A stretch of 64,000 nucleotides of DNA from Tolypeutes matacus (GCA_026826555.1 JAKSZT010054215.1:28203537-28267536); one strand, 5' to 3'; shown: positions 1-12,309, numbered from the stretch's first letter. The notes: generated from the letters alone by a model not told the origin. Numbers and translations are program-made.

Positions 1-2330
1 TGCCTTAAGATGAAGTATGTGTTTAGTTTTGGGTTCTAGCAGAGGGTCTCAGCAGAATCTTTCACCACAGTTTTGTGGCAGCCTTTACAAAATTGCTTCA
101 AAATTGTTGTCCAGCTATCTCAGTTTCTAGGACAAACATCTTGTTAAATTTTGTTGAGTTTGAAATTGTTCCAACCTTAATATCATTTTAATTGGATAGA
201 TTTAAAAAGCTAGTTCAGCAGTCAGCCTGCTCTTTGATGAAGGACAGCCAATTTTGTAGTTTTCTTTTTGTCCTAAGATCCTCAAAGCAACTCTTTTGCC
301 CCAGTATATCAACCTATGTTATAAATAGCAGCATTGGAATGAAATAGAAATGCTACTCAGGTGAAATTAGTGTGTTGTGTGGCTAGGGGAGGATGGAAGG
401 GAATGGGTTGTTTGATGAATTTATTTTTTGTTTGATGAATTTAAATGAAAGAATCCCAGTCATATATTTAGAGAAAAAGCAAATCTTAAAGTTGCTTCAT
501 AAGCAGGATTTAACCCAAGACAATAAATTTAGATCTAAATGGGAAGTTCGTGGGCATCAGTATCTCCTGCCTTGTTCATAAATCACAAAGTTGATCAAAT
601 ATAAATTAAGGCATGAATGTATACATTTCTGTGTGGGAACTTATGAAATCTCATTTATTATGTGAGAATGAAGTAGAAAGCAATTTTTATATTACAAACA
701 CCTAAATTAAACCAGCATTTTCATCTTAGCTGAACGGATCTTATTTTACTGGATTTTTATCTATATAAGCTTGTTCTTCACATCTCTCCTGAAAAGAAAA
801 GCCAGGTGAAACTGCTACAGCTTTTGCTTTGGGTCCCTAGGAAGAGAATTTAAGACCAAGTGGTGAGCATTAAATGATACCTTGTGAAAAGAAGTGGGGA
901 AAGGGACTTTCAAGAGATTCATTTATAATTCTACTATATATTTCTTCCAAATGACCAATATACACTGGGAGTGGCCACTAATGTTTTATTTGGCTTTCTT
1001 CCTTTATCAGATCTGCTTTACTAGAAGTTCTATCCTTCAAATAGCGTTTATCATTTAAACTGAAATATCAGACAGCAAGGGTTTTATATACTCTATAAGT
1101 AAATGTCTACTTATAAAAGCTATTCCCTGGTACATTAAGATTCAGGTGGTACTTTATTAAGATGCCATGTACTATGTCCTTGGGACACATAACACAAAGG
1201 ATACAGATATCATAAATCAGTGAAAACTGTGCCTAACTGGGAAGGTAACGGGGAGGAAAAGTTCACTTTTCAGTAAACAGTAAGATTCCTTCCATAAACC
1301 CAAAATCTCAAATCCTAAATCAGTGTTTTCCAATGTGGCCAAGGCTCAGAACAGCCTGTGTGGCTTTATAAAAACATGTCCAGGTTCCCAACCCAGATCA
1401 ACTAAATCCAAATCTCAAGGGTTTGCCTCTCTCCACTCTACGTGTCCTTTTTAAAAGTCCTTCCTGATTTTAATGTACAGCCAGGGTTGTCACTGTCCCA
1501 GAGCTAACTGCTACTAATAAATTGTCAGAGAAGGAATATGAAGCATGTATCAGTTACGGAAACCTTGGAGTAACAGAAACAGCTTAGTGAGATAGCTTAG
1601 AGTTTGCTGAAATTTTCTTTGTTTTGGAGGAGTGGTGTAGGTTGATGTAGCATTGTGCAATTGGCCACATGAGCACAAAATAAATGGAAGCCATAATTCA
1701 GCCTTCTCTTGAACTACTATCTTTCTGATGTCCTAGGCAATTTAGAAAAGTAGGTGTTTAATTAAATTCGACCCATAAGAAACGAGTTTGATGCAGCAAA
1801 ATAGAGGAAATAAGTAAATCCAATATAGAAAGGACCCAAAGTTGTAAGTCAAAAATCAAGAGGTCTAGAGCTGCTAGTAGCTAGTGGCTACTAGCTAGTA
1901 TGAAGCTAACTGAATTGAGCTATGCTCTAAGTGTAAAATACACAAGATTTCAAAGATTTAGTGTGAAAAAAACTGTAAAAGATGCCAATTTATATGTGAT
2001 TACATGTTGAAATATAATTTTTTGATAGATTGCATAAGGCACGTTCATTAAAACTAACTTCAACTATATCTTTTTACTTTTTTAATGGGCCCACTAGAAA
2101 ATTTAAAATTACATTATGTTGCTTGCATTGTTATCTCTAGAGGATGGCCGGAGGTGAAGAATAACCTGGGAGACTACCTGACTTTATAAGGGGACGAGGT
2201 GGAGGGTGAGTGGAGCAAGCATTATCATAGCCTAAGATTGTGGAAAGTACAAGCCATTTTTTGGAAAAACAAAACTAAAAACTCCTCAAGAAGATAGCCA
2301 TTGTGTGGGCGATATCGTGGAAGAGCACTT
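1..2330. other. Upstream intergenic flank of MEX3C
   Basis: AT-rich sequence with no convincing coding frame; the only open frame (393-581, 62 codons) has no recognisable domain and is probably chance. The one identifiable repeat is a hAT-type MER fragment near 1865-2140. From about 2330 the composition turns sharply CpG-rich, which marks the start of the promoter region. Confidence 0.6.
1865..2140 (+). mobile_element. Ancient hAT-Charlie-type MER fragment
   Basis: Contains the family pattern 'TGGCTACTAG' near the start, an internal 'AAGTGTAAAATACAC' and 'GATTACATGTTGAAAT', and 'CCACTAGAAAATTTAAA' near the end. The same order of motifs recurs at 12320-12615, so the two are old copies of one family. 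I do not trust my memory for the exact MER name. No target-site duplication was made out. Confidence 0.5.
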
Positions 2331-2766
2331 CAAGGATTCTGATGTAACCAACCGCCCCGCACTGGAAGCCCGGCAGCAGGGCGTGGAAGGCCCCTACCCC
2401 AAGGGAGGAGCATTCCCGGCTTGTTGCAGGGAAGGCCGGGTACCCACGCGGCTCAAGAAATCTTCCGCGAGGCTGGATAGGACACTTCGCTGACCCTTCC
2501 TTCAAAAAGTCTCCTCAGGCCCTAACCCTGAAACGGGGAACCTTTTCAACCAGGCGAAACAATGCCCTCCTGGCCCACGCCTGGAGGCCGCCCACACAGT
2601 GAGCTAACCTGCCCGATCCAGGTAGGAAAGACGGATGAGGAGCAGAGATCCAGGTGTGCGCTGCTACTGAATGCGCCTGCGCGAAAGCCCTTGCCCGACC
2701 CGTAGTTTTAACCTCCCCTGCTACAGCGCCTTAGTCCCTCCACTCTCCCCCCGCCCCTACAGGGAC

Positions 2767-2787
2767 ACGTCACAAAGAGTGACGTCT
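2767..2787 (+). promoter_or_regulatory. Inverted pair of CRE/ATF-like sites
   Basis: ACGTCA at 2767-2772 and TGACGTCT at 2780-2787 form two TGACGT cores in opposite orientation, 7 bp apart. The second matches 7 of 8 positions of the palindromic CRE (TGACGTCA). Placement about 100 bp upstream of the CCAAT/GC-box group suits a CREB/ATF input to MEX3C; binding is inferred. Confidence 0.5.
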
Positions 2788-2884
2788 AAAGCGAACAATC
2801 ACAGTCCCTCTCCTCATGAACCAGTAAAGAAAGGGGAGGGAGGGAGGGGGGAGGGCTGAAGAAGGGCCGGCTCGTCCCGATCAC

Positions 2885-2907
2885 CCAATCAGCGGGGCGG
2901 GGCGGGG
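2885..2907 (+). promoter_or_regulatory. CCAAT box and overlapping Sp1-type GC boxes
   Basis: CCAAT at 2885-2889 (NF-Y type, followed by CAG) is followed within 5 bp by GGGGCGGGGCGGGG (2894-2907). A second CCAAT followed by CAG occurs at 2996-3000. This is a standard NF-Y/Sp1 core arrangement of CpG-island promoters. Confidence 0.6.
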
Positions 2908-3088
2908 CCCGAGAAGCGGGTGGGGAGGAGGGGCTAGGAAAAGGAGTTAGAAGGCTGCGGGGAGGAGAGGGCGGGCTCCCGGAGATTAAAAGCGGCCAAT
3001 CAGAGCGCGCCGGCTTCATTCGGAGAGCGGCGTGGGGCGTCGCCGCCGCCGCCGCCGCCGCCGCGCGCGCCGGGGGCTGGTTAAGGCC

Positions 3089-3109
3089 ATGAAACAAAAG
3101 AAACCCTGA
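3089..3109 (+). other. Short upstream ORF 1 in MEX3C leader
   Basis: ATG at 3089 with G at -3 opens a six-codon frame (Met-Lys-Gln-Lys-Lys-Pro) that ends at TGA 3107-3109. It lies about 300 bases before the main start. It is a real uORF only if the mRNA starts upstream of 3089. Confidence 0.4.
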
Positions 3110-3321
3110 GAGGGGAGCCGCTGCCACCTCCACCAGCCCGCCCCGCTGCCGTCCCCACCCACCCACCTAGTTACCTATCTCTGCCTCCTTCCCCTGCGCC
3201 TCCACCCGGTGCTCTCCGCTCTCCGGGCGGCGCTGGCGCTCCCCAGCCCGGGTCGCCAGCCCCGCAGCCTCCCGGGAGGAAAGGTGTTTGCGCGCTGAGC
3301 AAGGCCCGGGCCCTGTACGCC

Positions 3322-3348
3322 ATGGGGCTCGCCGCCCGCCTCGCCTGA
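3322..3348 (+). other. Short upstream ORF 2 in MEX3C leader, strong Kozak
   Basis: ATG at 3322 sits in GCCATGG (G at -3 and G at +4), a stronger context than that of the main start, and encodes eight residues before TGA 3346-3348. It ends 42 bases before the MEX3C ATG. If present in the mRNA it should lower or regulate MEX3C translation, with re-initiation or leaky scanning needed for the main frame. Confidence 0.5.
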
Positions 3349-3390
3349 CCCGGCCGCCGCCGCCGCCGCCATTGACAGCGCGCTGCCGCG

Positions 3391-4129
3391 ATGCCGAGCG
3401 GCAGCTCCGCGGCCCTGGCCCTGGCGGCGGCCCCGGCCCCCCTGCCGCAGCCGCCCCCGCCGCCTCCCCCGCCGCTGCCGCCTCCCGCGGACGGCCCGGA
3501 GCTCGAGGGGGACGGGCTCCTGCTGAGGGAGCGCCTGGCCGCGCTAGGCCTCGACGAGCCCAGCCCGGCGGAGCCCGGCGTTCCGGCGCTCCGGGCCGCC
3601 GCGGCGGCGGCGCAGGGCCAGACCAGGCGGGCGGCGGGGCTGCCCCCGGAGGAGCGGGCTCCGCCCGGCCGGCCCGGAGCCCCGGAGGCGGCCGAGCTGG
3701 AACTGGAGGAGGATAAGGAGGAGGGGGAGGAAGCGGAGCTGGACGGAGACCTGCTGGAGGAGGAGGAACTGGAGGAGGTAGAGGAGGAAGACCGGTCGTC
3801 GCTGCTGCTGCTGTCGCCGCCCGCGGCCGCCGCCTCCCAGACCCAGCCGATCCCGGGCGGGTCCCTGGGGTCGGTGCTGCTGCCGGCCGCCGGCTTCGAT
3901 GCTCGGGAGGCGGCCGCGGCGGCGACGGGGGTACTCTACGGAGGGGACGATGCCCAGGGCATGATGGCGGCGATGCTATCCCACGCCTACGGCCCCGGCG
4001 GCTGCGGGGCGGCGGCGGCCGCCCTGAACGGGGAGCAGGCGGCCCTGCTCCGGAGGAAGAGCGTCAACACCACCGAGTGCGTCCCGGTGCCCAGTTCCGA
4101 GCATGTTGCTGAGATTGTCGGTCGCCAGG
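3391..4129 (+). CDS. MEX3C: MEX3C coding exon 1 (RNA-binding E3 ubiquitin ligase, N-terminal part)
   Basis: Encodes residues 1-246 plus the first base of codon 247. The ATG (G at -3) is preceded by an in-frame TGA at 3373-3375, so it is the first start of the frame. In order: Ala-rich N terminus, a poly-Pro run (about 20-33), a Leu/Arg-rich helix region, a strongly acidic Glu/Asp stretch (about 102-134), a low-complexity Ala/Gly region, then the start of KH domain 1 (from about 229). The first KH GXXG loop is GRQG (244-247). The splice donor is CAGG|GTGAGT, with exon end 4129 and phase 1. The protein is recognised as MEX3C, the longest-N-terminus member of the vertebrate MEX3 family; joined to exon 2 it gives 654 residues against about 659 in human. 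Nonstandard points are only small length differences in the Pro, Ala and Glu runs. Role known from the family: binds mRNA through its KH domains in the cytoplasm and shuttles through the nucleus. Confidence 0.95.
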
Positions 4130-7100
4130 GTGAGTGCGAGGAGTAGAGCAGCTGGGCTTGGCCCCCGGGCGTGGGTGGAGAGACGGAAGAAACCAGCTTG
4201 GGGCCGTAAAAGCGAACCCGGCGAGTCACCGAGTCCGCCGCGCTGGGGTCTGGGAGGGGTCCGGGGTCGGGGAGGTTCCAGAAGATGGGTCACCTTGCAG
4301 ACACCCGTGCGGTTCCCCTCGTTTTGCATGATAAAAGAGGTTAAGTTTCTCGAGCCACCCCGTGCGGTGGGGCTTTCTTTCCTCGGGCTGTATTCGTGGA
4401 ACACCACGCTGGCGTGGCACCAGAAAACTCAGCGAGGTGGTAAAAAGGTCGGGTCAGATGAGTTATGGATTCGGGGTCGTGGACAGAAAGCTTCGAAATT
4501 GCAAGTTCGTGCGGCAGACTGCCTAGTAAAGCTGAGGAAGAAGCTCGTCTCTGCCCTTACACAGCTAATTTGGATGAAATCATTTGACGGAAATGGAGCC
4601 TTGTAGAAAGAGCTCCTTCGCGAGGGAAGGGGATGTTCAAGTGGTCGGTATCCGCCCCTCCGCTATTCAGAAATTTAGCTTTTGAAGAGCAGCCTAACTC
4701 TGTTGATCTTAATATATTCTTTTTGATACATTTTAACTCTCAAAAAGACACACCTGTCTTTTAGAACACTTTAGTGTATACACGATGAAGAAAAATTGTG
4801 CAGTAAGGTAATTGAGTTAAAAAAGTTTATTGCGTTTTTAGTTTGCAGTACATTCTCTTCATTTGCCAGCACACCAGTACTGCAGACAGACTCCTCCCAC
4901 ATTGTTCAGACAAAGGACCTATGTCTCAGATTCCAGGAGTAGATTTGTGAAGGTGGGGGAAGGGGATGCCCGGAGTACCTCTGTATCCGACATTTTTAGG
5001 GAAGTTCCTATGGTCTTTGATGTGGCTTTCCCTGTATTAAAGAGGTGAATATTACCTGCTGCTACCTCATTACAATGTGGTTTAGCTGGGTTGATGCCTG
5101 TATCTTTACTGTTAGGTTGAACGAGCATTGTTGGGGTCAAATAAAGAGATGATGGCGCTGCTGCTTAAATGATCTCATCTTTCCCAAGTGGTCTAAAGTA
5201 CACATAAATAAGAGGGCTGTTGAATGGTGGTTTCAAATACTAGAGTTGGCTAATTTCTTACTTCTAGGATTTTAATCAGAAAAACCTATCTGAAACCTGG
5301 CTAGAGGAGATAGCTTATTTCACACTGCCTGATGATTAGGCACTTAAAGCACTGTTCAAAGCTGGTACCATTCAATTGAAAGGGAGTTTATTCCTGTAGT
5401 TTGTCAGGTAAATCAATTTTACATGCCTCTTTCCTTACTTTGCAACATTTAGGATGATAATCCAGGAGAGAACCAGTTCAACTACATAGGATAAAACAAC
5501 ATCTCAATTTATAGATATTAGGAGTTGGCCGTTTCTTTAAGAACATTGAGGAATTACTATGTATCAAGCTTGTTTTTGCAAGGCATGGAGTTCGTGGCAG
5601 TTGGGAATGTGAGATTGATTCAGGCAAACTTTCTGCCCTTAATAAGCCAACAGTCTTAATGATGGAATGACACTTAAACTAAGGTGTAGTTAACGGCACT
5701 AACTACAAGATGTGACAGACAGAAGTAGTACATATCAACATAGATCTTGGAGGGCATTTGTTCAGACTTTAACAAATGGAGAGGGAAGAACTGAGGAAAA
5801 TTGTAAAAGTGTAGAAGACTAATCTTTAGGTATGATTGGCAGGTAGTGTTATTTTGTTGGTACTTAGGGCTTTGTTAAAGGGAGTGGTGGAAAAGGGCTG
5901 GCAAAGTGTATGTTCAGAAGGCCAGAATATGAAGAGCCCTTAATGCCACATTAGGATGCCACCTGCTCAGCACAATTTGCTTTAGTGTATTTACCATGAC
6001 AGTTTAGGATAACAAGGACAAAAAACATGCACATGTCAGGTTTAGTGGGCAACAAAATAATGATATGTCTTGTAGATTTAATTTAACAAAAAATTTTGTA
6101 ACTTGCTGTGCCCTTAATTGCACAAACTACCATCCTTATACAAAAGCCATCAGTTAAAAGTAACTGAATTAATTGCAGGTTTCTATTTTGTACCATCTCT
6201 TAAATAGCAAATGAGATGAAATCTTAGTTTTTCTTTTTAGGTCTTTTGTATTAGTTAATAAGAAATTATGAATGTTGTCTTAGGATATGGAAACAAATTG
6301 CTAACTATTTCTTTTGCACTTAATATTTTTCCCAGAGTTTGACAGTACCACTAAAAGTATGTCATCATCTATCTTAACAGCAGAAAATCTTGCCCTTTTC
6401 CTATTAGATCGTTCAACTTGTGGATCGTTGACCCCTTTGCCACCTCCACTCTGGAGAAGCACCTTACTAAAACCTGTAAAGTCTATTTCCTCTCTCCTAT
6501 GGAGAACTTGGTGACTTCTGATGTTTTCATCCTATTCCATTGATGATTTCCCTTTGGGAGGAGATCTGTTCCTTTTCCCTGAGTAAAATAGGGCAAAACA
6601 TTGAATTTGCACGTTAGCTTTAGATGAACTAAATTTTCATTCTTAAGAATTATCAATTCCTTACATTTTGTTCATTACCTGAAGTCATAATTTTCTGTTT
6701 GACATCTCTTAATTGGTTCTGGGAATAATTATGTCACAGATGGAGACATTTATGACTTCAGCTCTGAAGCAAAGAGCAAGAAAAATGGAATTCTGAGTCA
6801 TATAGACTAGCAACTCATAGATGGCCTCTGGGTCCAGTGTCTTTCATAAAACAAACCACTGCTTTTGATAGCGATGAAAGTTGGCAGAATGTTTGACCTA
6901 GTACTTATCCTCCCTGGTAGCATATCATCATTCGTAAATGTTAAGTTGGCCTTGTTTTTTAAGCTTTGCATCTCGTTTTGAAACCAACAATAATGTAAAA
7001 TAAAGCCAGAAATTAAAGAGGCTTATTGATACGAAAGAAGTTCTAGAATATAAACATCAAAAGTAAACGTGACAAAAGATTAAAGACCTAGCTTTGCAAA

Positions 7101-7384
7101 CATAAAAACATCTCTAATTTTGTACTAACAATTAATACTTTATATTGTTTCATGTGGTCTTAAATGCATCCTTGTGATAATTTCTACCAATGTAGAATCA
7201 CTGTTGGAATCATGCTTCAGACTCTTAACTGAAATACGATGTACACGTTTGTTTAAAAAAAAAAAAAAAGAGCTTGGTTTCTTCCCTGTTCAAGACAAAA
7301 TACATGTTTTATAAGGAGGAATAGTTTCAGAATAATCCTAAAACATAATGTTTTATTTTTATGGGGATAGAGAAATTGTTGGCC

Positions 7385-7545
7385 TTCTCTTTGCCTTAGG
7401 TACTAGTAGGTACTTAGCCAGTGCCATTTTACTCGCTAGGTGGTTATCCCCATATCACAGATGTAGAGACTGGCATTCTGAAAAGTTGCTTGCTCAAATA
7501 ATGAAACTTGGACTTAAATCAGTTTGTATGACATCGAAGATAAAA
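7385..7545 (-). repeat. MIR SINE fragment
   Basis: Diverged MIR read on the - strand: the + strand shows 'GTACTTAGCCAGTGCC', 'CCCCATATCACAGATG' and 'AAAGTTGCTTGCTCA', the reversed order of the MIR core. The open frame over this region is chance. Confidence 0.5.
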
Positions 7546-8384
7546 TTATTTCCACTCTGTATTACTGCCTCATTTCAGGCATTCTGCTTATGAAATGTTA
7601 ATAATATTTGGGATTAATTTCTGCCCTAATCATCTGAGATGCTTTATTTCCAGTATGTATAACATAGAATATTAGAACTACCCAAACTGGTTTACTTAAT
7701 AAAATTTTGGTATGTCTACTACTCAGAAGGCAGTTATCATTCTAACATAGTTCTAATGTGTTTGGCTAAAAATTCAGTCAATTCAAAAAGTTAAGTTTAT
7801 ATATATTAGTCTTAAAGTTTTAAATATTGTAGCTTTTCTAGGCTTTAAGTTTAGTTGATAATAGTTTGCATTAACTCTGGGACCCCTGGGAAAAGCTAAT
7901 TACTATAATTGTTTTGGAAATGGGTGGGGAATCTACTGTCCTTTCTTCCTGCCTTTTACAGCTAATGAACTTTTCTGATTCACTAGGGAGGAAATAGGAA
8001 ATAAAAGCTGTGGTATTTCAAGGGTGTCTTTGTTGCTTGTTTATCCCTTTGTTACCAACAACCAAAAAATGACCCAGAGAGCCAAATATTTGAGAACTGC
8101 TAATTCTATTTAGAAAAATCTCAATAGACAGTGTTTATAGGTTAGAATTCTAGGTAGTTCTTAGCATTTAGTCACAAGATAGTGCTTAATGCATTGCTTA
8201 TTTGGTTTTTAATACTTTTGGTATTTGTACAAATCAAAGAATTATGGAAAGTTTAACACTTTTGTCTTAAACTGAGGACAAAAAATTTTCAGAATATATT
8301 TTTTAATATATTGTTAAAATGTATATATATATATATATATTTAGTAAACTACTGCACATTGCCTTTAACAGTCTCTGTTCAGCT

Positions 8385-8530
8385 GTGGTATATTCTGACC
8401 ACTAACTCACTTTGTGATCTTAGACAAGTCACTTAAACTTCCTAAACTTCAGAGTCCTCTTCCTTGGTACAATACCTCTAGAGATTAGAAATGATAAATA
8501 GATTGACATATAACTATAAAGTGAAAAGCA
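8385..8530 (+). repeat. MIR SINE fragment
   Basis: MIR core with 'GTGATCTTAGACAAGTCA', 'CTTCCTAAACTTCAG' and downstream AT-rich part, in + orientation. Just upstream at 8325-8341 is a short (AT)n run. Confidence 0.6.
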
Positions 8531-8659
8531 TATATTACTTTTGAGTTAAGTTTGAAATTAATTTGGAACCATTGTTTAATTTTGTTCTCTTAGCTTTTAG
8601 TAGACAGTTTCACACATTATATTCTTCTAATGTGATAGAACTAGAACCAGCTGGTGTCC

Positions 8660-9010
8660 AAATTGCATCAGATACATGGCACTTCTGTCAAGTCAGGATA
8701 GGCCTAAGTTATACTGTGGTAACAAAGAATCCCTAAATCTGCAGTAAAACAATGGTTTATTTCTTGTTAACAGGGTCTCTGCTCATTTTAGTCATTCAGG
8801 TAACACAGGCCAATAGAGCAGCTACCCAAGTGTTGCTGGTCTCCCCTTAAGCCAGAGGGATGACAGACTATGGCATAGCATACACTGGTCTTTAAATATT
8901 AAGCCCAGAAGTAATAATATAACCACTCATGTCATTAGTCAAAACAAGGCATCTGGCCACACTTCAAGTGGGCAAGAAAAAGTGCATTAGAACCAGAACC
9001 ATATGCCCAC
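8660..9010. repeat. Unnamed ancient interspersed repeat
   Basis: Has the look of an old LTR or MER element ('GTGGTAACAAAGAATCCC', 'AAACAATGGTTTATTTCTTG', 'CAGAGGGATGACAGAC'), a pattern I recall from mammalian repeats with a 'taacaaacaacccc...tttatttctcg' motif. The family is not assigned and the boundaries are approximate. Confidence 0.3.
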
Positions 9011-9939
9011 ACAAATATTAGTGAACGGCCATGATAACAAACATAGTACTGTTTTATAATCTTTTAAAGAATTCTTAAAAATATAATTTCTGCCACATAG
9101 GATTTGTAATTTAAAGTTGAACTCAAAATAGAAAAGTTTGGCATAATAATACTATAGCAAGCGTATTTGCAGTTTAAAATGAAGGAAATTACCTGCTTAT
9201 TTAGGAAAACTCCAAATAGGTGGTAGATGATCTATTTTAAAACATTGATGATTCTAAAGTGTTTATCATTATTATTATTAAGCTGTATCTTAATGCTTCC
9301 CAGATGGCTTATATACCATAATTTATGTGTTTACCTTTAACTCATCCCATGCTGCCATTAGGTACTATATATAGAGATTTATAAAGATTAAACCTGATGA
9401 TATTTACACCTTTAAAATTTTCTAATGTTAAGATTACCATGCCCAACTATACTAAATCATAATAATGCTATTTGAATAGCTCAGGTATTCCATAACTGAC
9501 AGAATTTTAAGTCATACAATGTAACTACTTGAAACCCATTTCATGCCTGCATTTGAGATTTAATGGTAATTCAATTCTGGGTGATTTGTTGCTTTTGTCC
9601 AGTAATATGGTATGCAGAAGTGTGTTTGCTTCTGATTTGACCAAAAGTAAAATTGAATCATAGCATAAGAAGATGGGGGCTTTAAAATAATAAAGAAAAT
9701 TCTTTAATGAAAAATGCAGGCATAACTGAAGGTAAACATTAAAAAAGCTGATCTTGTTGAACATGGTTTGAGGGAGAATAGGGAAGGAGTTCCAAACAAC
9801 TAGAAAATATCCCAAAAGAAGGTTACCAATATAAAAGTACCTGCATTTGGGGCTGATAATTTTATTAGTTTCTCCTCTCTGTGCCACTCTCCCCTACCCC
9901 CTTTAGCTTATCTTGTGCATCACCAACCAGTATCATTTA

Positions 9940-10180
9940 GTATACTGCACTAAAGGACATTGAACTTGGAGTTAGAAAACTTGTGTTAGAATCCTGGTTT
10001 CACCGTTTATTGTCTGTGACTTTGGGCAAATCGCTTAATCTCTCTGAGCCTCAGTTTCCTCTTGGGGAAAAACCTGCCCCATCTACCTACTTCTCATGGT
10101 TCCTTCTCCCGTAATTTGTTGTAAGGATCAAGTTTGAGATGATGTCGTTACTACAAATTCATTGTACAATTGAAAATATT
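9940..10180 (+). repeat. MIR SINE, well preserved core
   Basis: Near-consensus MIR core: 'TGTGACTTTGGGCAAATCG', 'CTTAATCTCTCTGAGCCTC', 'AGTTTCCTC', followed by 'TTGTAAGGATCAA'. The preceding 'GAACTTGGAGTTAGAAAACT' is the MIR 5' part. Confidence 0.75.
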
Positions 10181-11109
10181 GAGATGATAAAGTGTATGAG
10201 AAGGGGAAATTTTACACTTTTTTTTTTTTTACTGTTAGATTTCTTTTGTACTTTGAGCAAATGCTAATTAAAATAAAAAAATTATTTCAATAAGTTTTTC
10301 TTTCCAGTATCATCACTAAATGATCTAAACTAGATTTTTAAGTTTACAATATGGTTTAACATTGGTTTAAAAATCAGAGCTTTTGAAATGTATTTCCTGG
10401 TAAAGAGCTAAATTAGTTTGGAAAGAGAATCATGCACAAATGAATCTGATCCCATTATGTGGTACCTAAACAAAATGAATTCTGAAGTGTCTATTAACAT
10501 CCTCTAAAGGGCATGGACCTAATTTAAAACTCCCCAGTTAGGAAGATTGCTCTACCTTTCATCTCTTAATTTATACCCCCTTCTGGGTGTTTTCAGCTTT
10601 AGTGAAATCCCAAACATGAGACTTTTTATTAAATATTTTCAGTACTTTTGTCAAAATAAGTGAAGAGAGGAGATGAGGGGATTTTAGATTTAGTTTTATC
10701 CCAGTTTTTTAGAAATGCCCTATTCATGCAAGGAATTATCCTGCACCTCTAAGAATTAACTTGAAAAGTAAAGCTGTCTAACTCTTTACTGTGTGAAATC
10801 AAGGCAGGTTGGGGAAATGGTGCATTTAGATACTGCTTTATAACTTTGAGCAAATTCTGGCTTTTTCTTCATGTATAAAACAAAACTGAACCAAGTGATC
10901 TCTTAGAGCTTTTATACTGATTTTTGTTCAAAAAGAGTCCCTTAATTCATGCAAACCAGATTTCAGATTACCAATTAGACTGACTCAATATATCTTTTTG
11001 GAAAGTTTGTAATATTTTAGCATGTTTTTTTACAATTTAAATATAAATTTCCATCTTTAGAAGATGAATTCTTAATGATTTTAACTCCCTTTAGAAAATC
11101 AGTTCATTT

Positions 11110-11142
<33 letters not shown>

Positions 11143-11164
11143 AAAGAAAAACATTTAAATGTGT

Positions 11165-11340
11165 CAGGCACTATACAAAACTACATGTATCCTCTCATTT
11201 GATCCATTCTTAAGAATCCTAAATTAGATAAGGAAACAAGCCATACAGATTAGGAAACAAACCTATGGAGATATAAGTTACTTACCCAAGGTCTCAAAAG
11301 TACTAAGTTTCCACATAGATTTGAATGCTGACAGTCCAAC
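11165..11340 (-). repeat. MIR SINE fragment
   Basis: The + strand shows 'GTGTCAGGCACTATACA', 'CTCATTTGATCC' and 'AAGTTACTTACCCAAGGTC', the reverse of MIR. A 28-base poly-T at 11110-11139 lies just upstream. Confidence 0.6.
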
Positions 11341-11480
11341 TCCAGAAGCTTTCCTCTTAACCCCTTGGATATACTTCCTATACTTAATCACCATGAAAAG
11401 CTGATTGAAGCAAAGTTATAAAATTAATGGGAAATAAGCTGTCTACAATTTTACAGTAATTATTCTCTTAAGTCCTTGAT

Positions 11481-11823
11481 TTTTGTTTTGTTAAAATTTA
11501 TTCCCCCCCCCCAATTGTTTGTGCTCGCTGTCTGCGCTCTGTGTCTGTTGGTTGTGTACTTGTCTTCTTTTTAGGAGGCACCAGGAACTGAACCCAGGAC
11601 CTCCCATATGGGAGGGAGGCACCCAATGGCTTGAGCTACCTCTACTCTCAGTTGTTGTAACTCATTATGTCTTATTGTTGCATCATCTCGTTGCCTCAGC
11701 TCACCTTGCCAGCCCATCATCAGCTCGCTGTCTTGCTCCTCTTTAGGAGGCCCGGGAAACCAAACCTGGGACCTCCCATGTGGTAGGCAGGCACCCAACT
11801 GCTTGAGCCACATCTGCTTTTCG
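11481..11823 (-). mobile_element. Xenarthran tRNA-type SINE, two-headed, full length
   Basis: Reads on the - strand from a tRNA-like head (revcomp of 'GAGCCACATCTGC' near 11805) with a B box, through a body, to a second tRNA-like unit (about 11570-11645) and a tail that is poly-C/T-rich on the + strand. It is flanked by the 9-bp direct repeat GTCCTTGAT (11472-11480 and 11824-11832), the target-site duplication of L1-driven insertion. Open frames across it are chance. Confidence 0.8.
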
Positions 11824-12309
11824 GTCCTTGATGTTTTAACATTTGACAAGTGAGATTCTACCTATTCATAAGGAATCCATAAATGTAATTTTGTCTGTTA
11901 GAATGCCAGTCTGGGGCGGACCCTCAAAAGCCCAGCTAGCCAAGCCCTACGTTTCATCTTGTGTACTTTGTTATTGTCTGCTTATCTGGTCATTTTTAAG
12001 GGGGAGGCGGGGTATGTCTTGTAAAGAAAAATGGTCTTGTAGAAAGAACCAACTGCTAGAGCTTATGCTAAAAAACTGCTATAAAAATAAATGTGGGATT
12101 TAATTTTGCCCAGCCAGTATAAGTAACAAAATTATATTGCTAATTTAGGATTGGCTTTTAATTCCCAGATTTTTGCTACCCACAGTGTTTTTTGGGGGAG
12201 ATATATAATTATACATATAGGAAAAATCTATCTATTCCTTAAAGTATTAAAGATATTAAGATAATCTCACTTTTCAAGAATTGGACTTTTCATAACATTC
12301 ATTAGAGTT

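Larger units (their letters stand above)
2330..4300 (+). promoter_or_regulatory. MEX3C: CpG island / MEX3C promoter region
   Basis: GC content and CpG density rise abruptly here and fall again inside the start of intron 1, as in a housekeeping-type CpG-island promoter. Visible elements are an inverted pair of CRE/ATF-like sites (2767-2785), a CCAAT box (2885-2889) directly followed by overlapping GC boxes (GGGGCGGGGC, 2894-2907), an ATTAAAA sequence (2985-2991) and a second CCAAT box (2996-3000). A (CCG)n run lies at 3041-3063 and another at about 3353-3370. The transcription start cannot be fixed from sequence; roughly 3010-3060 would suit the boxes. Confidence 0.75.

Noticed and set aside
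3288..3716. 142-codon + frame overlapping the MEX3C start
   Set aside because: Product of high GC content in another frame of exon 1; it has no ATG start in good context and no domain.
9525..9887. 120-codon - strand frame
   Set aside because: AT-rich intronic sequence with a hydrophobic, Phe/Leu-rich translation typical of chance frames.
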